From positions 3,658,001-3,722,000 of the forward strand of contig NZ_JBBOZQ010000001.1 in assembly GCF_038008685.1 (NCBI RefSeq): a DNA stretch of 64,000 nt. Reading direction: 5' to 3'. The notes below the pieces were generated by a model that saw only the letters and a list, made by a program, of their open reading frames with translations, was not told the DNA's origin and searched no databases. Origin of the DNA: Lysinibacillus sp. FSL W8-0992 (GTDB lineage Bacteria > Bacillota > Bacilli > Bacillales_A > Planococcaceae). The position numbers were made by a program, and so were the translations under genes. This document shows, one piece after another, positions 27,009-36,655 of the stretch. Each line of letters begins with the position of its first letter. Position 1 is the stretch's first letter.

Positions 27009-27665
27009 TTGGAAACTACAACTAAATTAGACTTAAAAATTGTAACTGAGACTACCTTTGAACAGGATGATATTAAAGAGACCATTATTAACTATGGTGG
27101 AAATTTTACAAAGCTTGAACAATACTTAAAATCATCTACACAATCTATTGAGGATTTAAATGAAAATATTTTCTATTCAATCGGTCATGTAATATGGAAT
27201 AAAACACCTGCAATCGGTAGCCATATTGGGTGGGTTGCAACAAGAGAAGGCATCCATGCAAAATCGAGGAAAACGAACAAGGATTATATTGTTGGCGAGT
27301 TAATAAAAGCTGTACCTGACAATGGTGGTTTATATGAATGTGTAGTGGATGGCAGAAGTTCAACTAACTCCCCTACTTTTCTTACTGGATTAAATCAAGA
27401 GTTCTATGATACAAACGGCAACAATTGGCGCAGGGAGTTTAACTATGAAGTGGGCGATATTGTTTACCCTACCAATGGTAGCAAACAATACTACTACATT
27501 TGCGAAACAGCAGGATTATCTTCAACAGTTGAACCTGAATGGGCTTCAATTCAAAATGGGGTCACTTCCATTGATGGCTCTGTCGTTTGGCGTAAAGCAA
27601 AAACAATTAAATGGAAACGGATCGGCAGCAGTTGTGAATTTAGACCGTTTGGCAAAATAGAATAG
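27009..27665 (+). CDS. Baseplate protein with tail-fibre-like repeat modules
   Basis: About 218 aa. Two C-terminal modules share a theme seen in tail fibres: GELIKAVPDNGGLYECVVDG and YYYICETAGLSSTVEPEWAS followed by DGSVVWRKA. The same theme recurs in the protein at 33784 (GTTGATQPSWP...DGTVEY). The frame opens at GTG 26997 inside the previous gene, but TTG 27009 sits behind GGAGTGA and is preferred; the choice is uncertain. Likely structural, at the tail tip. Confidence 0.6.
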   Translation: METTTKLDLKIVTETTFEQDDIKETIINYGGNFTKLEQYLKSSTQSIEDLNENIFYSIGHVIWNKTPAIGSHIGWVATREGIHAKSRKTNKDYIVGELIKAVPDNGGLYECVVDGRSSTNSPTFLTGLNQEFYDTNGNNWRREFNYEVGDIVYPTNGSKQYYYICETAGLSSTVEPEWASIQNGVTSIDGSVVWRKAKTIKWKRIGSSCEFRPFGKIE

Positions 27666-27675
27666 AGGTGCTTAC

Positions 27676-28317
27676 ATGAAAAAATGGAGTTCAATTTTAA
27701 ACGTAAAGGGCTCTTATATCTCTAAAATTCATTCAATTACAAATAACGCCCAAAAATATTTTACTACGATTGCCACAACTATTTTAAATGTCCATGCACA
27801 ACAAGTCGAATTTTATTATTCAGTTTCATACGATGCAGTCAATTGGACAAAATGGCAGCCATTAAATTTATATAGTACAGATTTAGTAGATCAATACGGA
27901 CTTCAAGGTTTGGCATTTCGCTATAAAATTGTTATGAGTGCTACGCAAGAATATCAAAAGCCATATATTCAGGCATTTTCTATTAATTTTGACCCATGTG
28001 CCGTTGTAGAAAACTTAGGTGATTTTAATATTAAGCCTAAGCTTTGGATTACAAAAACAAACGGCAATGGATCAATCGAAATCATAAATACGAAGACAAA
28101 TCAAAAAATGCAATTAGAAAATCTAATCGATAATGAAGAAGTTTATATTCATTGTCAGAAAGAAGAAATCGTGTCAGATAGACAAAATTCAGGTGTCTAT
28201 CGCTATGATGATCATAATGATGAATTTTTAGAATTACTAGTCGGAAACAACTACATTAAAGCAAACGGTGATTTTGATATGCGTATTAGATATCAGCATC
28301 AATTTATTCAACAATAA
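27676..28317 (+). CDS. Baseplate/tail tip beta-sandwich protein
   Basis: A 213-aa protein with the motif VNWTKWQPLN followed by QYGLQGLAFRYKIVM, a short beta-sandwich found in phage baseplate proteins. A related copy is in the N-terminal part of the protein at 35588 (NWSDWLPLA, KQYIQVRIDL). AGAGGTG before ATG. It sits between the Dit-like and Tal-like genes. Structural role assumed. Confidence 0.58.
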   Translation: MKKWSSILNVKGSYISKIHSITNNAQKYFTTIATTILNVHAQQVEFYYSVSYDAVNWTKWQPLNLYSTDLVDQYGLQGLAFRYKIVMSATQEYQKPYIQAFSINFDPCAVVENLGDFNIKPKLWITKTNGNGSIEIINTKTNQKMQLENLIDNEEVYIHCQKEEIVSDRQNSGVYRYDDHNDEFLELLVGNNYIKANGDFDMRIRYQHQFIQQ

Positions 28318-28340
28318 TTTCAGTGAAAGGAGGTGATAAA

Positions 28341-31300
28341 GTGAATATAGGTGACATTAATTATGATTTAAAAACAGTTAAACCTAGAGTTTTCCTATGC
28401 CGCCCTGATAAAAAGACAATCGCACCACTAAGTGAAGCCTATGATATTAGCTATAGTACAAAACTATCTGTATTAAATGAACTATCATTTAAGATTCCAA
28501 CTGTTATTTTTCAAGACGGTGTGCCAATGGACAATAAAAATATACAAGCGATTAAAAACCGTTATTTATTTAAACTGAAATTTGGTCCTATTACTGAATA
28601 CTTTCTATTAAATGAATCGAACAAATCGTATAGTGATGATGAATATATACAGTATTCTGCCCTATCGTTAGGTGTACAATTAAGTGACAAAAATATTAGA
28701 GACTTCGAGGTAGTTAGTAAAACACTTGCACAAATAGCTACAGAAATATTGTCTTCTACTAATACGAAATGGAAGATTGGTTATGTCGATAGCTTTTTCG
28801 AAACGTATCGAAGCTACGAAGTATCCTCTAATAATATATTAGAAATAATTTATGATTTAGCAAACCTATGGAATGCACTTATTGTGTGGGATACGATTAA
28901 ATGTGAAATACACTTCTATAGACCTGATAATATTGGTAACAATAAAGGATTTTACATTCGGGATGGCAAATATTTAGAAAGCTTTAATCTGTCTACCAAT
29001 ACGATTGATACAATCACTCGATTAAAGGTATATGGTCAAGAAGGTCTAACTATTCATCGCTTAAATCCAACAGGCCAGTCTTATTTAGAAGATTTTAGAT
29101 TCTACCTTTATCCTTTTAAACAAGAAAATGGAGTCGTCGTTAGCCATTCAGAATATTTGAGTGATGATCTTTGCATAGCATTAGAAGATTACCATACATT
29201 AGTTGATTCATTAGCAGAAAAGTTTACGTATTTAACTACAGTAATCACAACACAAACAGGGATTATTCAAACAGAAAATCAACGACTCAGCACTTTAATT
29301 ACACAAAAAGTCATTATAGAGGATGAATTAGATTTATCTAACGCCAATTTTCAATCCAACTCCCCCGCACACTTGGATATTATTAGTCGATTAGAAGTAA
29401 AAAGAAATGAGATTTCCAATCAAGAAGCATTTATTCGAGAATTAAATTATCAACTAAAAAACTACGAAGATGAGTTGGATCAATTAAGAAATCAATTACA
29501 AAGAGAAAATAATTTCTCTAATGAACAGCTAGCTGAGTTATCTAATTTTGAAATCGAAAAAGAATATACGAATGACTCAATTGTCGATGATCAAGATTTA
29601 TTAGAAGAAGCGCAAGAAATTTTTAGGCAATACTTAGAGCCTAAAATTAAATTAGATATGAATATCATTGATTTTTTAACAGTCGTAGAATGTCAAAATG
29701 ATTGGGATAAGCTCAATTTAGGTGATATCGTTTCTGTCCGTTACGATCGATTACAAGTAGATATTAAAGCTAAAATAATGGAAATTACATATGACTTTGA
29801 ACGAGAAAGCATTTCGGTTATTATCACCAACGAAATTGATGAAAAAAATACTTGGTTAGAGCAGCTTAGCAAAGCTGGTAATACCTCTACCCTCGTCCAA
29901 ATGGAAAAATGGAAATGGAATCTTTCCGAAAAAAACAACGGGGCTATCAATGACATCATTAATAATAAATGGGATTCATTAAAAAATGCAGTGATGGCAG
30001 GCTATAATCAGCAAATTGAAATCAATGAACGTGGTATTACTGTAAAAGATTTAACGGATCCTTTAAGCTGGCTAGTCATCCAAAATGGATTTTTAGCAAT
30101 TACAAATGATAACGGCAACTCATGGAAACATGCTATTTCGAAAGATGGTATATTTGGCGAGCGAATTTTCGGTAAGATTATTTCTGGTGTGAATTTAATC
30201 ATCGAGGATGAATCAGGTATTTGGCTGACACAAGGTTCACGTACAACAATTTATAATCGGAACGGTGATGAAGTAATGCGTTTGGGGCTAGTGACAGATG
30301 AGCCAGACCCAGAATGCTTTGGATTAACTTCATGGAATGATATTACGAAGGTTGCTATTACAACTTGTGAAGGATTTTCAGTTAGTCAAAAAGACGGTGA
30401 TGCATGGAAGAAAATTTTATGGGCGAATACAGACGGAACATTATATTCTCGAAACATGGTAGCTGAAAATATTAAAATCGTAAATAACCTTGACCAATTA
30501 ATTTTAGATGCTGAAAATAATTATTTTGATATTGGTTTATTTGACAAAATTGTTGCAGATGGAAAATTAACGACGCTTGAAAAATTGGAGCTTATTAAAG
30601 AATTATATAAAATTCACTCCGACTACCAGCTACTACTTCAACAAGCACAAAAGTATATACGAAGTGAACGAGATAATGAGACAGATGTAAATGGCCCGTT
30701 TGATACAACTACCCAAACCTTCCCTACTGTCTATTCGATAACAGATCGATACTCAACAAGCAAAGTTAAAGAAGTATATTTGACATTAATGAACTACATA
30801 GCTAGCTACATCAAAATCTTAAAGAACGGTTATCTTGAGTCTCAAAACTTAGAAATTGATATGACAGACCCCCTTACTGAATCCACGAGCCCTATTGATG
30901 ATCGTGGCTTTTTTGTGCAAAAGTTTAAAGACTATTACGATGAGGCAACACGTTTACGACAAGCAATCGAAGACTCCCTGTTTTATTCAGGCATTCATAT
31001 GGGTTCTTATAATAATAATTTAATCATGAATGAATTTGGGTTTATCGCTGTTCGAAATGATGGCAAATACCGTGCTTTCCTCAATGCGACAAATGGTCTT
31101 GCCCTGCAAAAGTGGGAAAATAATCAATGGGTAAGTAAATTATTTGCTACACTCGGCGACAAAAATTGGGAAGACGGTACCCTTTACGCAGAAGGATTGG
31201 TCACAAAAAATCTTCGTATTGTAGATGGTAATTTAGGCGATGCCATCATACTTGATTGGGATGAAGGTATTACGATTTTCGGAAAAAACGATGAAATTAT

Positions 31301-32105
31301 TCGACTAAATGCCAATGAAGCCATTTCTATTTATGTGAAGGATGATAAAAAATTTTACGTTGGTACTGATGGCAGACTTTATGCAAAAGATATAACCACG
31401 CATAATCTTAAAATTGTTGACGGGTCTTTAGGAGAGAAAATCATTTTCAACCAAACTGAAGGCATTACAATCAAAGGGAATAACGGAGAACAAATACGGT
31501 TAAATGCTAATGAAGGAATCGCCATTGATGTCAAAGGTGACAAGCGTATTTGGATTGGTAAAGATGGGCTTATTTACGCGAAAAAGCTTCTAATTATGGG
31601 AAGTGATAGCGATGAAATTATTAAAGATGTGGATGGCAGCTATATTTCAGATTTAACCGTCAATAAATTAAAAACTCTTAATTCCAATCAACCACAAGAC
31701 TTTATTCATATTAAGGACAATTTCTTTAAAATTAAAACTAATTATGGCGGTGCCGAAAAAGATAAGCTTACGATTACAGTAAAAGAAACAGGAGATGCCG
31801 CTTACCCACATATGACTTGGGGTGCTGGCGGTGATACAGGCTCAGGGAATAATGTTGCCTACCAGTACAAAAAAAGTGATGGTTTTTATTTTGATTATGT
31901 AGGCACTGATGGCCAAAAACGAGAATTTGCACTTAAAAATGGCGATGAATCTATTTTAATGAAAACACCTCATTCTATGAACTTTGATGGAAAAAACATC
32001 AATTTCAAAGCTTCCACTGCAATTACTTTAGCCGTAGGAGAAAACAAAATCATCATAAATGGTGAGGGTGTTAAAGTGAATGGTACTCGAATCAACTTAA
32101 ACTAA
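28341..32105 (+). CDS. Tail-associated (Tal/gp27-like) protein fused to fibre repeats
   Basis: About 1254 aa from GTG 28341 (AAAGGAGGTGAT just before; the frame opens at 28323). Residues 1-270 and about 440-500 resemble the siphophage Tal/endopeptidase-tail hub (PRVFLCRPDKKTIAPLSEAY, GDIVSVRYDRLQVDIKAKIM). A coiled coil interrupts at about 280-430. Residues about 830-1110 hold repeated fibre units: GTLYAEGLVTKNLRIVDGNL, DGRLYAKDITTHNLKIVDGS, each followed by IRLNANE. The C-terminus is beta-rich. It should form the central trimeric tip that first touches the cell. Analogous in size and place to SP-beta YomG (875 aa), homology not tested. Confidence 0.78.
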   Translation: MNIGDINYDLKTVKPRVFLCRPDKKTIAPLSEAYDISYSTKLSVLNELSFKIPTVIFQDGVPMDNKNIQAIKNRYLFKLKFGPITEYFLLNESNKSYSDDEYIQYSALSLGVQLSDKNIRDFEVVSKTLAQIATEILSSTNTKWKIGYVDSFFETYRSYEVSSNNILEIIYDLANLWNALIVWDTIKCEIHFYRPDNIGNNKGFYIRDGKYLESFNLSTNTIDTITRLKVYGQEGLTIHRLNPTGQSYLEDFRFYLYPFKQENGVVVSHSEYLSDDLCIALEDYHTLVDSLAEKFTYLTTVITTQTGIIQTENQRLSTLITQKVIIEDELDLSNANFQSNSPAHLDIISRLEVKRNEISNQEAFIRELNYQLKNYEDELDQLRNQLQRENNFSNEQLAELSNFEIEKEYTNDSIVDDQDLLEEAQEIFRQYLEPKIKLDMNIIDFLTVVECQNDWDKLNLGDIVSVRYDRLQVDIKAKIMEITYDFERESISVIITNEIDEKNTWLEQLSKAGNTSTLVQMEKWKWNLSEKNNGAINDIINNKWDSLKNAVMAGYNQQIEINERGITVKDLTDPLSWLVIQNGFLAITNDNGNSWKHAISKDGIFGERIFGKIISGVNLIIEDESGIWLTQGSRTTIYNRNGDEVMRLGLVTDEPDPECFGLTSWNDITKVAITTCEGFSVSQKDGDAWKKILWANTDGTLYSRNMVAENIKIVNNLDQLILDAENNYFDIGLFDKIVADGKLTTLEKLELIKELYKIHSDYQLLLQQAQKYIRSERDNETDVNGPFDTTTQTFPTVYSITDRYSTSKVKEVYLTLMNYIASYIKILKNGYLESQNLEIDMTDPLTESTSPIDDRGFFVQKFKDYYDEATRLRQAIEDSLFYSGIHMGSYNNNLIMNEFGFIAVRNDGKYRAFLNATNGLALQKWENNQWVSKLFATLGDKNWEDGTLYAEGLVTKNLRIVDGNLGDAIILDWDEGITIFGKNDEIIRLNANEAISIYVKDDKKFYVGTDGRLYAKDITTHNLKIVDGSLGEKIIFNQTEGITIKGNNGEQIRLNANEGIAIDVKGDKRIWIGKDGLIYAKKLLIMGSDSDEIIKDVDGSYISDLTVNKLKTLNSNQPQDFIHIKDNFFKIKTNYGGAEKDKLTITVKETGDAAYPHMTWGAGGDTGSGNNVAYQYKKSDGFYFDYVGTDGQKREFALKNGDESILMKTPHSMNFDGKNINFKASTAITLAVGENKIIINGEGVKVNGTRINLN

Positions 32106-32117
32106 GGAGGCGATAAC

Positions 32118-32531
32118 ATGCCTGAAGTAGCAATAAAAGGCGCAAAAATACAAAATAGTATTGCTCCAAATCATATCCGAATAAAGAAACTGAATCCTGA
32201 TACTATTCCCCCTTACTCCTCCTATTATTATGATTACATTAACGCAACCATTGAAGGAGAAATTAGTGAAGGCAGTACCAATGTATTTGTCAATGGAAAA
32301 GAAGTGGCGTTCTCAGGCGCCAAAACAACCGAAAGAGATGATTATCAGCTTCCTGGTGGTTGGTCTTATGATAGCGGTGCTCATACAAGTACGAATGGTT
32401 CAGTTAAAAATGGCAGCCCTACTGTTTTTATTAATGGGAAACCATTAGCGAGAAAAAGTGATTCGATTGAAACGCACGCAGGCTCAAGCGCAATCATTAC
32501 TGACGGTTCTAGTAACGTCTTTGCTAATTAA
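32118..32531 (+). CDS. PAAR-like tip protein
   Basis: A 137-aa protein with the repeated theme EGSTNVFVNGKEVAFSG and NGSPTVFINGKPLARKSDSI, then ETHAGSSAIITDGSSNVFAN. These are PAAR-type repeats, which fold into a small zinc-binding cone at the tip of contractile tails and type VI systems. The insert between the repeats (GWSYDSGAHTSTNG) is short. AAGGAGG before ATG; 12 bases after the Tal-like gene. A cone capping the Tal trimer in a sheathless tail is the simplest reading. Confidence 0.72.
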   Translation: MPEVAIKGAKIQNSIAPNHIRIKKLNPDTIPPYSSYYYDYINATIEGEISEGSTNVFVNGKEVAFSGAKTTERDDYQLPGGWSYDSGAHTSTNGSVKNGSPTVFINGKPLARKSDSIETHAGSSAIITDGSSNVFAN

Positions 32532-32557
32532 AAAAAAGCAAGAAAGAAGGTGATACA

Positions 32558-33721
32558 TTGTCATTACCTATTAACTATTTAGAATTTAATAACCCTATCC
32601 ATATCGTTTGGAGAAAAGGTTCACCTAGCGACCCTTTTATCGATAGACTGGATATTGCCCGTGTAGTAAATCAACGTGTGTGCTTATTAGAAATTCCTGA
32701 TGAAATGTTTAAGGTGCGTATTGCAGATATGCTTGAAATAAACTACGAAGCATTTATTAAACATAACCTTAGTCATAATGAGTTTTATGTTGACTATACG
32801 AATGGCTTTGTTTATTTCCATCAATCAAAAGAAGCTGAGACACTTTCAATTATTTATAAAGGAAGAGGCCTTATCCTCTACCCTTCCACACGTATCATTC
32901 ATTATGATGGTACAACTGCGACTGAATCATTGCATGACATTATTGAAAAAAGTAAATCACAAGTACAGGAATTAATTGATCGTACAGATACTTATGAAAA
33001 TTATTTAAAGCGTCTTGTGATTGCCATTAACGATGCTAATAGTGCAACAGACCAGGCATTAATCGCAACACAAAAAGCGCAGGATGCCACAGAATTAGTC
33101 AAAGATGCGTATGAAACGACTGTTTTAATTTATCAGCCTTATGTTAATACATATAACGATATTGCAAAAAAATATCCATACCCTGAAGTTGGCTGGACAA
33201 CACAAGTTTTTGATACAGGTATACGTTATCGTTGGAACGGAAAAGATTGGATCCCCATTGACGCATTAGGGGGAAATATTCCTTTAGCCAGTGAACTATT
33301 AAACGGCTTAATGAGTAAAGAACATTATATTAAATTAAAAAGTATTACGGAATTTGTTAACGATAAAACGATGGTATTTGTTATCCCGAAAGATATTTTA
33401 GAAGGTGTGCAAGACCCTCATATTGTTTTTGATTATGCTGGCGAAATTGTCGAAATCAAAGCTTCCGTTTCATCAATAGGCTTAGAACCAACCCCTATTC
33501 GTGTACAAAAATCAGCTAACTTCACAGATTGGTTCGATGTAACCGATAACCCAATAATGATTAGAGAAAATAATAATCTTGATGATCAATCTCATACTTT
33601 AACAGCAAATACCGTGGAAAAAGGTGATATTTTTAGATTATATATCCCCTCCTTCTCTGTTGATGCCCAAAATTTATCAGTCAATGTCAAAATCATGTTA
33701 AACGACTCTTTAAACTCTTAG
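32558..33721 (+). CDS. Baseplate upper protein-like structural protein
   Basis: A 387-aa protein. The N-terminal part (about 1-125, ending ILYPSTRIIHYDG) looks like a baseplate attachment domain. A helical segment of about 80 residues (ELIDRTDTYENYLKRLVIAI...) follows, then a beta-rich C-terminal region with GWTTQVFDTGIRYRWNGKDW. TTG start behind AAGAAGGTGAT. Homologous genes often connect hub and receptor-binding proteins. The last base of its stop codon is the first base of an upstream extension of the next frame. Confidence 0.6.
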   Translation: MSLPINYLEFNNPIHIVWRKGSPSDPFIDRLDIARVVNQRVCLLEIPDEMFKVRIADMLEINYEAFIKHNLSHNEFYVDYTNGFVYFHQSKEAETLSIIYKGRGLILYPSTRIIHYDGTTATESLHDIIEKSKSQVQELIDRTDTYENYLKRLVIAINDANSATDQALIATQKAQDATELVKDAYETTVLIYQPYVNTYNDIAKKYPYPEVGWTTQVFDTGIRYRWNGKDWIPIDALGGNIPLASELLNGLMSKEHYIKLKSITEFVNDKTMVFVIPKDILEGVQDPHIVFDYAGEIVEIKASVSSIGLEPTPIRVQKSANFTDWFDVTDNPIMIRENNNLDDQSHTLTANTVEKGDIFRLYIPSFSVDAQNLSVNVKIMLNDSLNS

Positions 33722-33783
33722 TGAGGCTTAAAGAGTTTTTATTATATAAAAAACAAAATGAACTAGAAAGAAGGAATTTATTT

Positions 33784-34530
33784 ATGTCTAACCAACCCAT
33801 CGTATCATGGTATGAAGGTACAAACGAAAAATCAAAAGAAGTCAACTACACAGTAGACTACAAAACTGTTGATGCTGCTTCCCAATCAGATACAAAGATA
33901 TTCTATATTTGGAACAACCGAGGGGGAACAACCGATGCACCTAAAATGGAAGAAGTAACATTTACAACACGTGACCGAAGTGGTGGAACAGGCGATTTAG
34001 AAGGAAAGATTGTAGAAGCTGTAAAAGACAATTGGTTCCATGTCCGTGTTGATAGCCTATCAGAGTCCCGTTTCTTACCTGTTGGTAAAGGTGGAAATCC
34101 TCTTAATCCCTCTGGTACTAAGGATTTAGGCACAAACGGTACTACAACAAATATACACGCTGCAACTGCACAAGTTTGGTCTGCAGGAACAGAAATGACA
34201 CTAGATGCTTATGTTCAACCAACGTCAAATAATAATTATATTTATAAAGTATCGAAAGCAGGAACGACAGGCGCAACACAGCCCTCATGGCCAACTGTAG
34301 AAGGCAACGCTATTATGGATGGAACAGTAGAATATTTGGCAATTAAAATTGATAAAACACCAAAAGCTAAAGAAATTTTAGGTTTAGCCAATGTTACCAA
34401 TGATGCAGGAACAAACGCTGACCTAGCAGGTGGTAACTTCGTTAAGATTTCTGTTTATGCTGATGTTCCGATGAATGCGTCTGCAGGTAAAAACCAATTA
34501 ATGCAACGTGTATCTTATCGTTACGTATAA
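33784..34530 (+). CDS. Tail protein with fibre-like C-terminal module
   Basis: A 248-aa protein from ATG 33784, preceded by AAGGAA; the frame opens at 33721 without RBS. Residues 1-110 are a beta-sandwich (EVTFTTRDRSGGTGDLEGKI). Residues about 140-190 contain the module YIYKVSKAGTTGATQPSWPT with DGTVEY, related to the protein at 27009. The C-terminal YADVPMNASAGKNQLMQRVS recalls appendage proteins. A strong terminator follows, as after the tube gene, suggesting an abundant component. Confidence 0.58.
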   Translation: MSNQPIVSWYEGTNEKSKEVNYTVDYKTVDAASQSDTKIFYIWNNRGGTTDAPKMEEVTFTTRDRSGGTGDLEGKIVEAVKDNWFHVRVDSLSESRFLPVGKGGNPLNPSGTKDLGTNGTTTNIHAATAQVWSAGTEMTLDAYVQPTSNNNYIYKVSKAGTTGATQPSWPTVEGNAIMDGTVEYLAIKIDKTPKAKEILGLANVTNDAGTNADLAGGNFVKISVYADVPMNASAGKNQLMQRVSYRYV

Positions 34531-34549
34531 AAAATAGAATAGTTTAACA

Positions 34550-34578
34550 GGGTAAGGGCCAGTCCCCTACCCTTTTTT
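34550..34578 (+). terminator. Intra-operon terminator after the 33784 gene
   Basis: GGGTAAGGG (34550-34558) pairs with CCCCTACCC (34564-34572) with one internal mismatch and is followed by T6. Second of three terminators inside the tail operon. Confidence 0.8.
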
Positions 34579-34624
34579 CATACAATAAAAAACACTTCAA
34601 TGCAATGAAGGAGATAGATAAAAC

Positions 34625-35221
34625 ATGTTATTCACAACTGCCGAAAACTATCAAGCCATTAATCTTCCCTTTAATTGGAACGCTGATTACGCCAATGGTA
34701 AAAACTTCGCTGAGTATGATTTACTTACGCATAAAAAAAATGATTTTTATTTAATTCAGAAAAACCAGGTCATTCGTTTTGGTTTGTTTGGGCAAAGGAT
34801 GAAATTTTATTTTGAAATGTCAGATGGCTCCTTCAACATAAACGGTAGAAAAATTGAAGTTGCTTACGTAAAGGAAGATGGCAAAACTTATCCTTTAACA
34901 ACTAACTTCGAACAAAAAGACCTTATCACATATAAAGAAGCCTTTACTGATTTTAGTAGTCAACAAGGTGTTCAACGTTCGAATATCAAATCGATACATT
35001 TTGGCTATAAAACAAATTATAAAAAAGATGATATACAACTGTTTTTCCAGCCTACTGTAGCTTTGCCCTTTAACGAGCGTGCTTTCATTGAAGTAAAACT
35101 CACTTCGAATAAACCAATGAACGGTTATTTGCTATTCCAATCAAACGGAACAGAAGTGGGACGCTTTTACGCTCCATTGGCAGCTAATAGAGTTGGGCAA
35201 ATTAACTGGATCATTAAATAA
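34625..35221 (+). CDS. Hypothetical tail/baseplate protein
   Basis: A 198-aa beta-rich protein of unknown family. GAAGGAG precedes the ATG. It opens the segment that leads to the discoidin-domain proteins. A structural adaptor for receptor-binding proteins is likely from position only. Confidence 0.55.
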   Translation: MLFTTAENYQAINLPFNWNADYANGKNFAEYDLLTHKKNDFYLIQKNQVIRFGLFGQRMKFYFEMSDGSFNINGRKIEVAYVKEDGKTYPLTTNFEQKDLITYKEAFTDFSSQQGVQRSNIKSIHFGYKTNYKKDDIQLFFQPTVALPFNERAFIEVKLTSNKPMNGYLLFQSNGTEVGRFYAPLAANRVGQINWIIK

Positions 35222-35241
35222 TTCACGAAAGGAAGAATGTA

Positions 35242-35571
35242 ATGAAACGATTTTGGCTGCAACTACCTGAAAAAAGCGATGTTTTGGAGATTACGGCATC
35301 TAACAATAAGTTTTCATTATTTGAATCATCCACTGAACGTAGCTACACAATAGCCGTAGGAAAATACACATTAGAAAAGCTAATCGAAATGTTTACACGT
35401 GAAGGCTTAGTTGCCAGAATTGGGCAGATAAATGCAGAGAAAAAAGCTAAATTTCTTGTATTGTTTTTAAATCCATCATTTACGAACGTTAATGGAAACT
35501 TTATTTCGTTCATTGGTGGAATAGAATCAATTGATGCAGGAGATAGACAAGAAGAAAGTATTATTCATTAA
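35242..35571 (+). CDS. Hypothetical small tail protein
   Basis: A 109-aa protein of unknown family, mostly beta with one helix (YTLEKLIEMFTREGLVARIG). AAAGGAAG before ATG. Next to the receptor-binding cassette, 16 bases before the first discoidin gene. Confidence 0.52.
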   Translation: MKRFWLQLPEKSDVLEITASNNKFSLFESSTERSYTIAVGKYTLEKLIEMFTREGLVARIGQINAEKKAKFLVLFLNPSFTNVNGNFISFIGGIESIDAGDRQEESIIH

Positions 35572-35587
35572 GAAAGGAGGATGCTCT

Positions 35588-36655
35588 ATGTCGTTAATAG
35601 GCGGTAATCTGGAGAAAAAAGAAATAGGTCTAGCTCTCGGTGTATCTGGAACTTATAAAAATACTGAAATAGACAAGACAACTGGACATTTGCGATTAAC
35701 ACAAATCGATGTGGATAGTACAGAAAACCCAATCTATGCAGCAGAAGGCAGCTGGACTTCAGATGTAATCAATCTCGGTGATATATTCAACAGCTACGAA
35801 AAAGTATTTACAACAAATACTACGATTGGCTCAAGCTCTTTTGCAGTATTAACTAGAGTTTCAGATAACGGTGCGAATTGGTCAGATTGGTTACCACTTG
35901 CAATGGACGGAACAATTCAGTCTGATATGAAACAGTACATTCAAGTAAGAATCGATTTATTTGCAGGGTTTGTGTCAGATGAATTTGTTATTGTTAAGGG
36001 GGATTTTGAGGATAATGAGTTTGTTGAAAAAAAGATAGATAAATCAGGGGGATTTATTGTTCCCAAATTAACATCAAATACATCATCCTCGGAAGGTTTT
36101 GCTTTTGCTTCTAGCATTTTTAGTACTAGCTATAGCTCTTGGCATGCTTTTGATAAAACCCCATCAACTTACTTTTCTACTGTTTTAGGTAACACAACAG
36201 GATTTTTAGGATTTTATTTTAATAGCAATAAAAAAATAACTAAATATAAAATCACAAGCCCGAGTGGTAGCGCTCAATTAAAATATATGCCCAAAAGTTG
36301 GATTCTCCAAGCAAGTAATGATACTTCAGATGGAATTAATGGAACTTGGTGGGACTTAAATACACAATCTAATCAAACATGGAACATAGTGAACACTGAC
36401 AAAGAATTTGAATTTACAAATCAAAAAAAATATCATGCATATAGAATTAATTGGACTGAAAACAATGGTGATTTATCTTATTCGGGTATAGGTGAACTTG
36501 ATTTTTTTGAAGAAGATACAATATCTCTTAGTTTAAAACGGAAATACGCATTTAAAAAAATATTAGATTCAACATACTCAGATTTTGGAAGCTTACATAG
36601 TGTAAAAATATATCGAGATAAATGGTTAAGAATTGATAGATTAGAGGTGAAATAA
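35588..36655 (+). CDS. Discoidin-domain receptor-binding protein 1
   Basis: A 355-aa protein from ATG 35588 with AAAGGAGG at ideal distance; an upstream extension to 35531 overlaps the previous gene and is rejected. N-terminal beta-sandwich module (NWSDWLPLA...MKQYIQVRIDL) is related to the protein at 27676. Residues about 165-315 are a discoidin/F5-8-type-C domain: SSWHAFDKTPSTYFSTVLGN, LGFYFNSNKKITKYKI, SWILQASNDTSDG, AYRINWTENNGD. Such domains bind surface carbohydrates. First of four consecutive discoidin proteins. Confidence 0.72.
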   Translation: MSLIGGNLEKKEIGLALGVSGTYKNTEIDKTTGHLRLTQIDVDSTENPIYAAEGSWTSDVINLGDIFNSYEKVFTTNTTIGSSSFAVLTRVSDNGANWSDWLPLAMDGTIQSDMKQYIQVRIDLFAGFVSDEFVIVKGDFEDNEFVEKKIDKSGGFIVPKLTSNTSSSEGFAFASSIFSTSYSSWHAFDKTPSTYFSTVLGNTTGFLGFYFNSNKKITKYKITSPSGSAQLKYMPKSWILQASNDTSDGINGTWWDLNTQSNQTWNIVNTDKEFEFTNQKKYHAYRINWTENNGDLSYSGIGELDFFEEDTISLSLKRKYAFKKILDSTYSDFGSLHSVKIYRDKWLRIDRLEVK

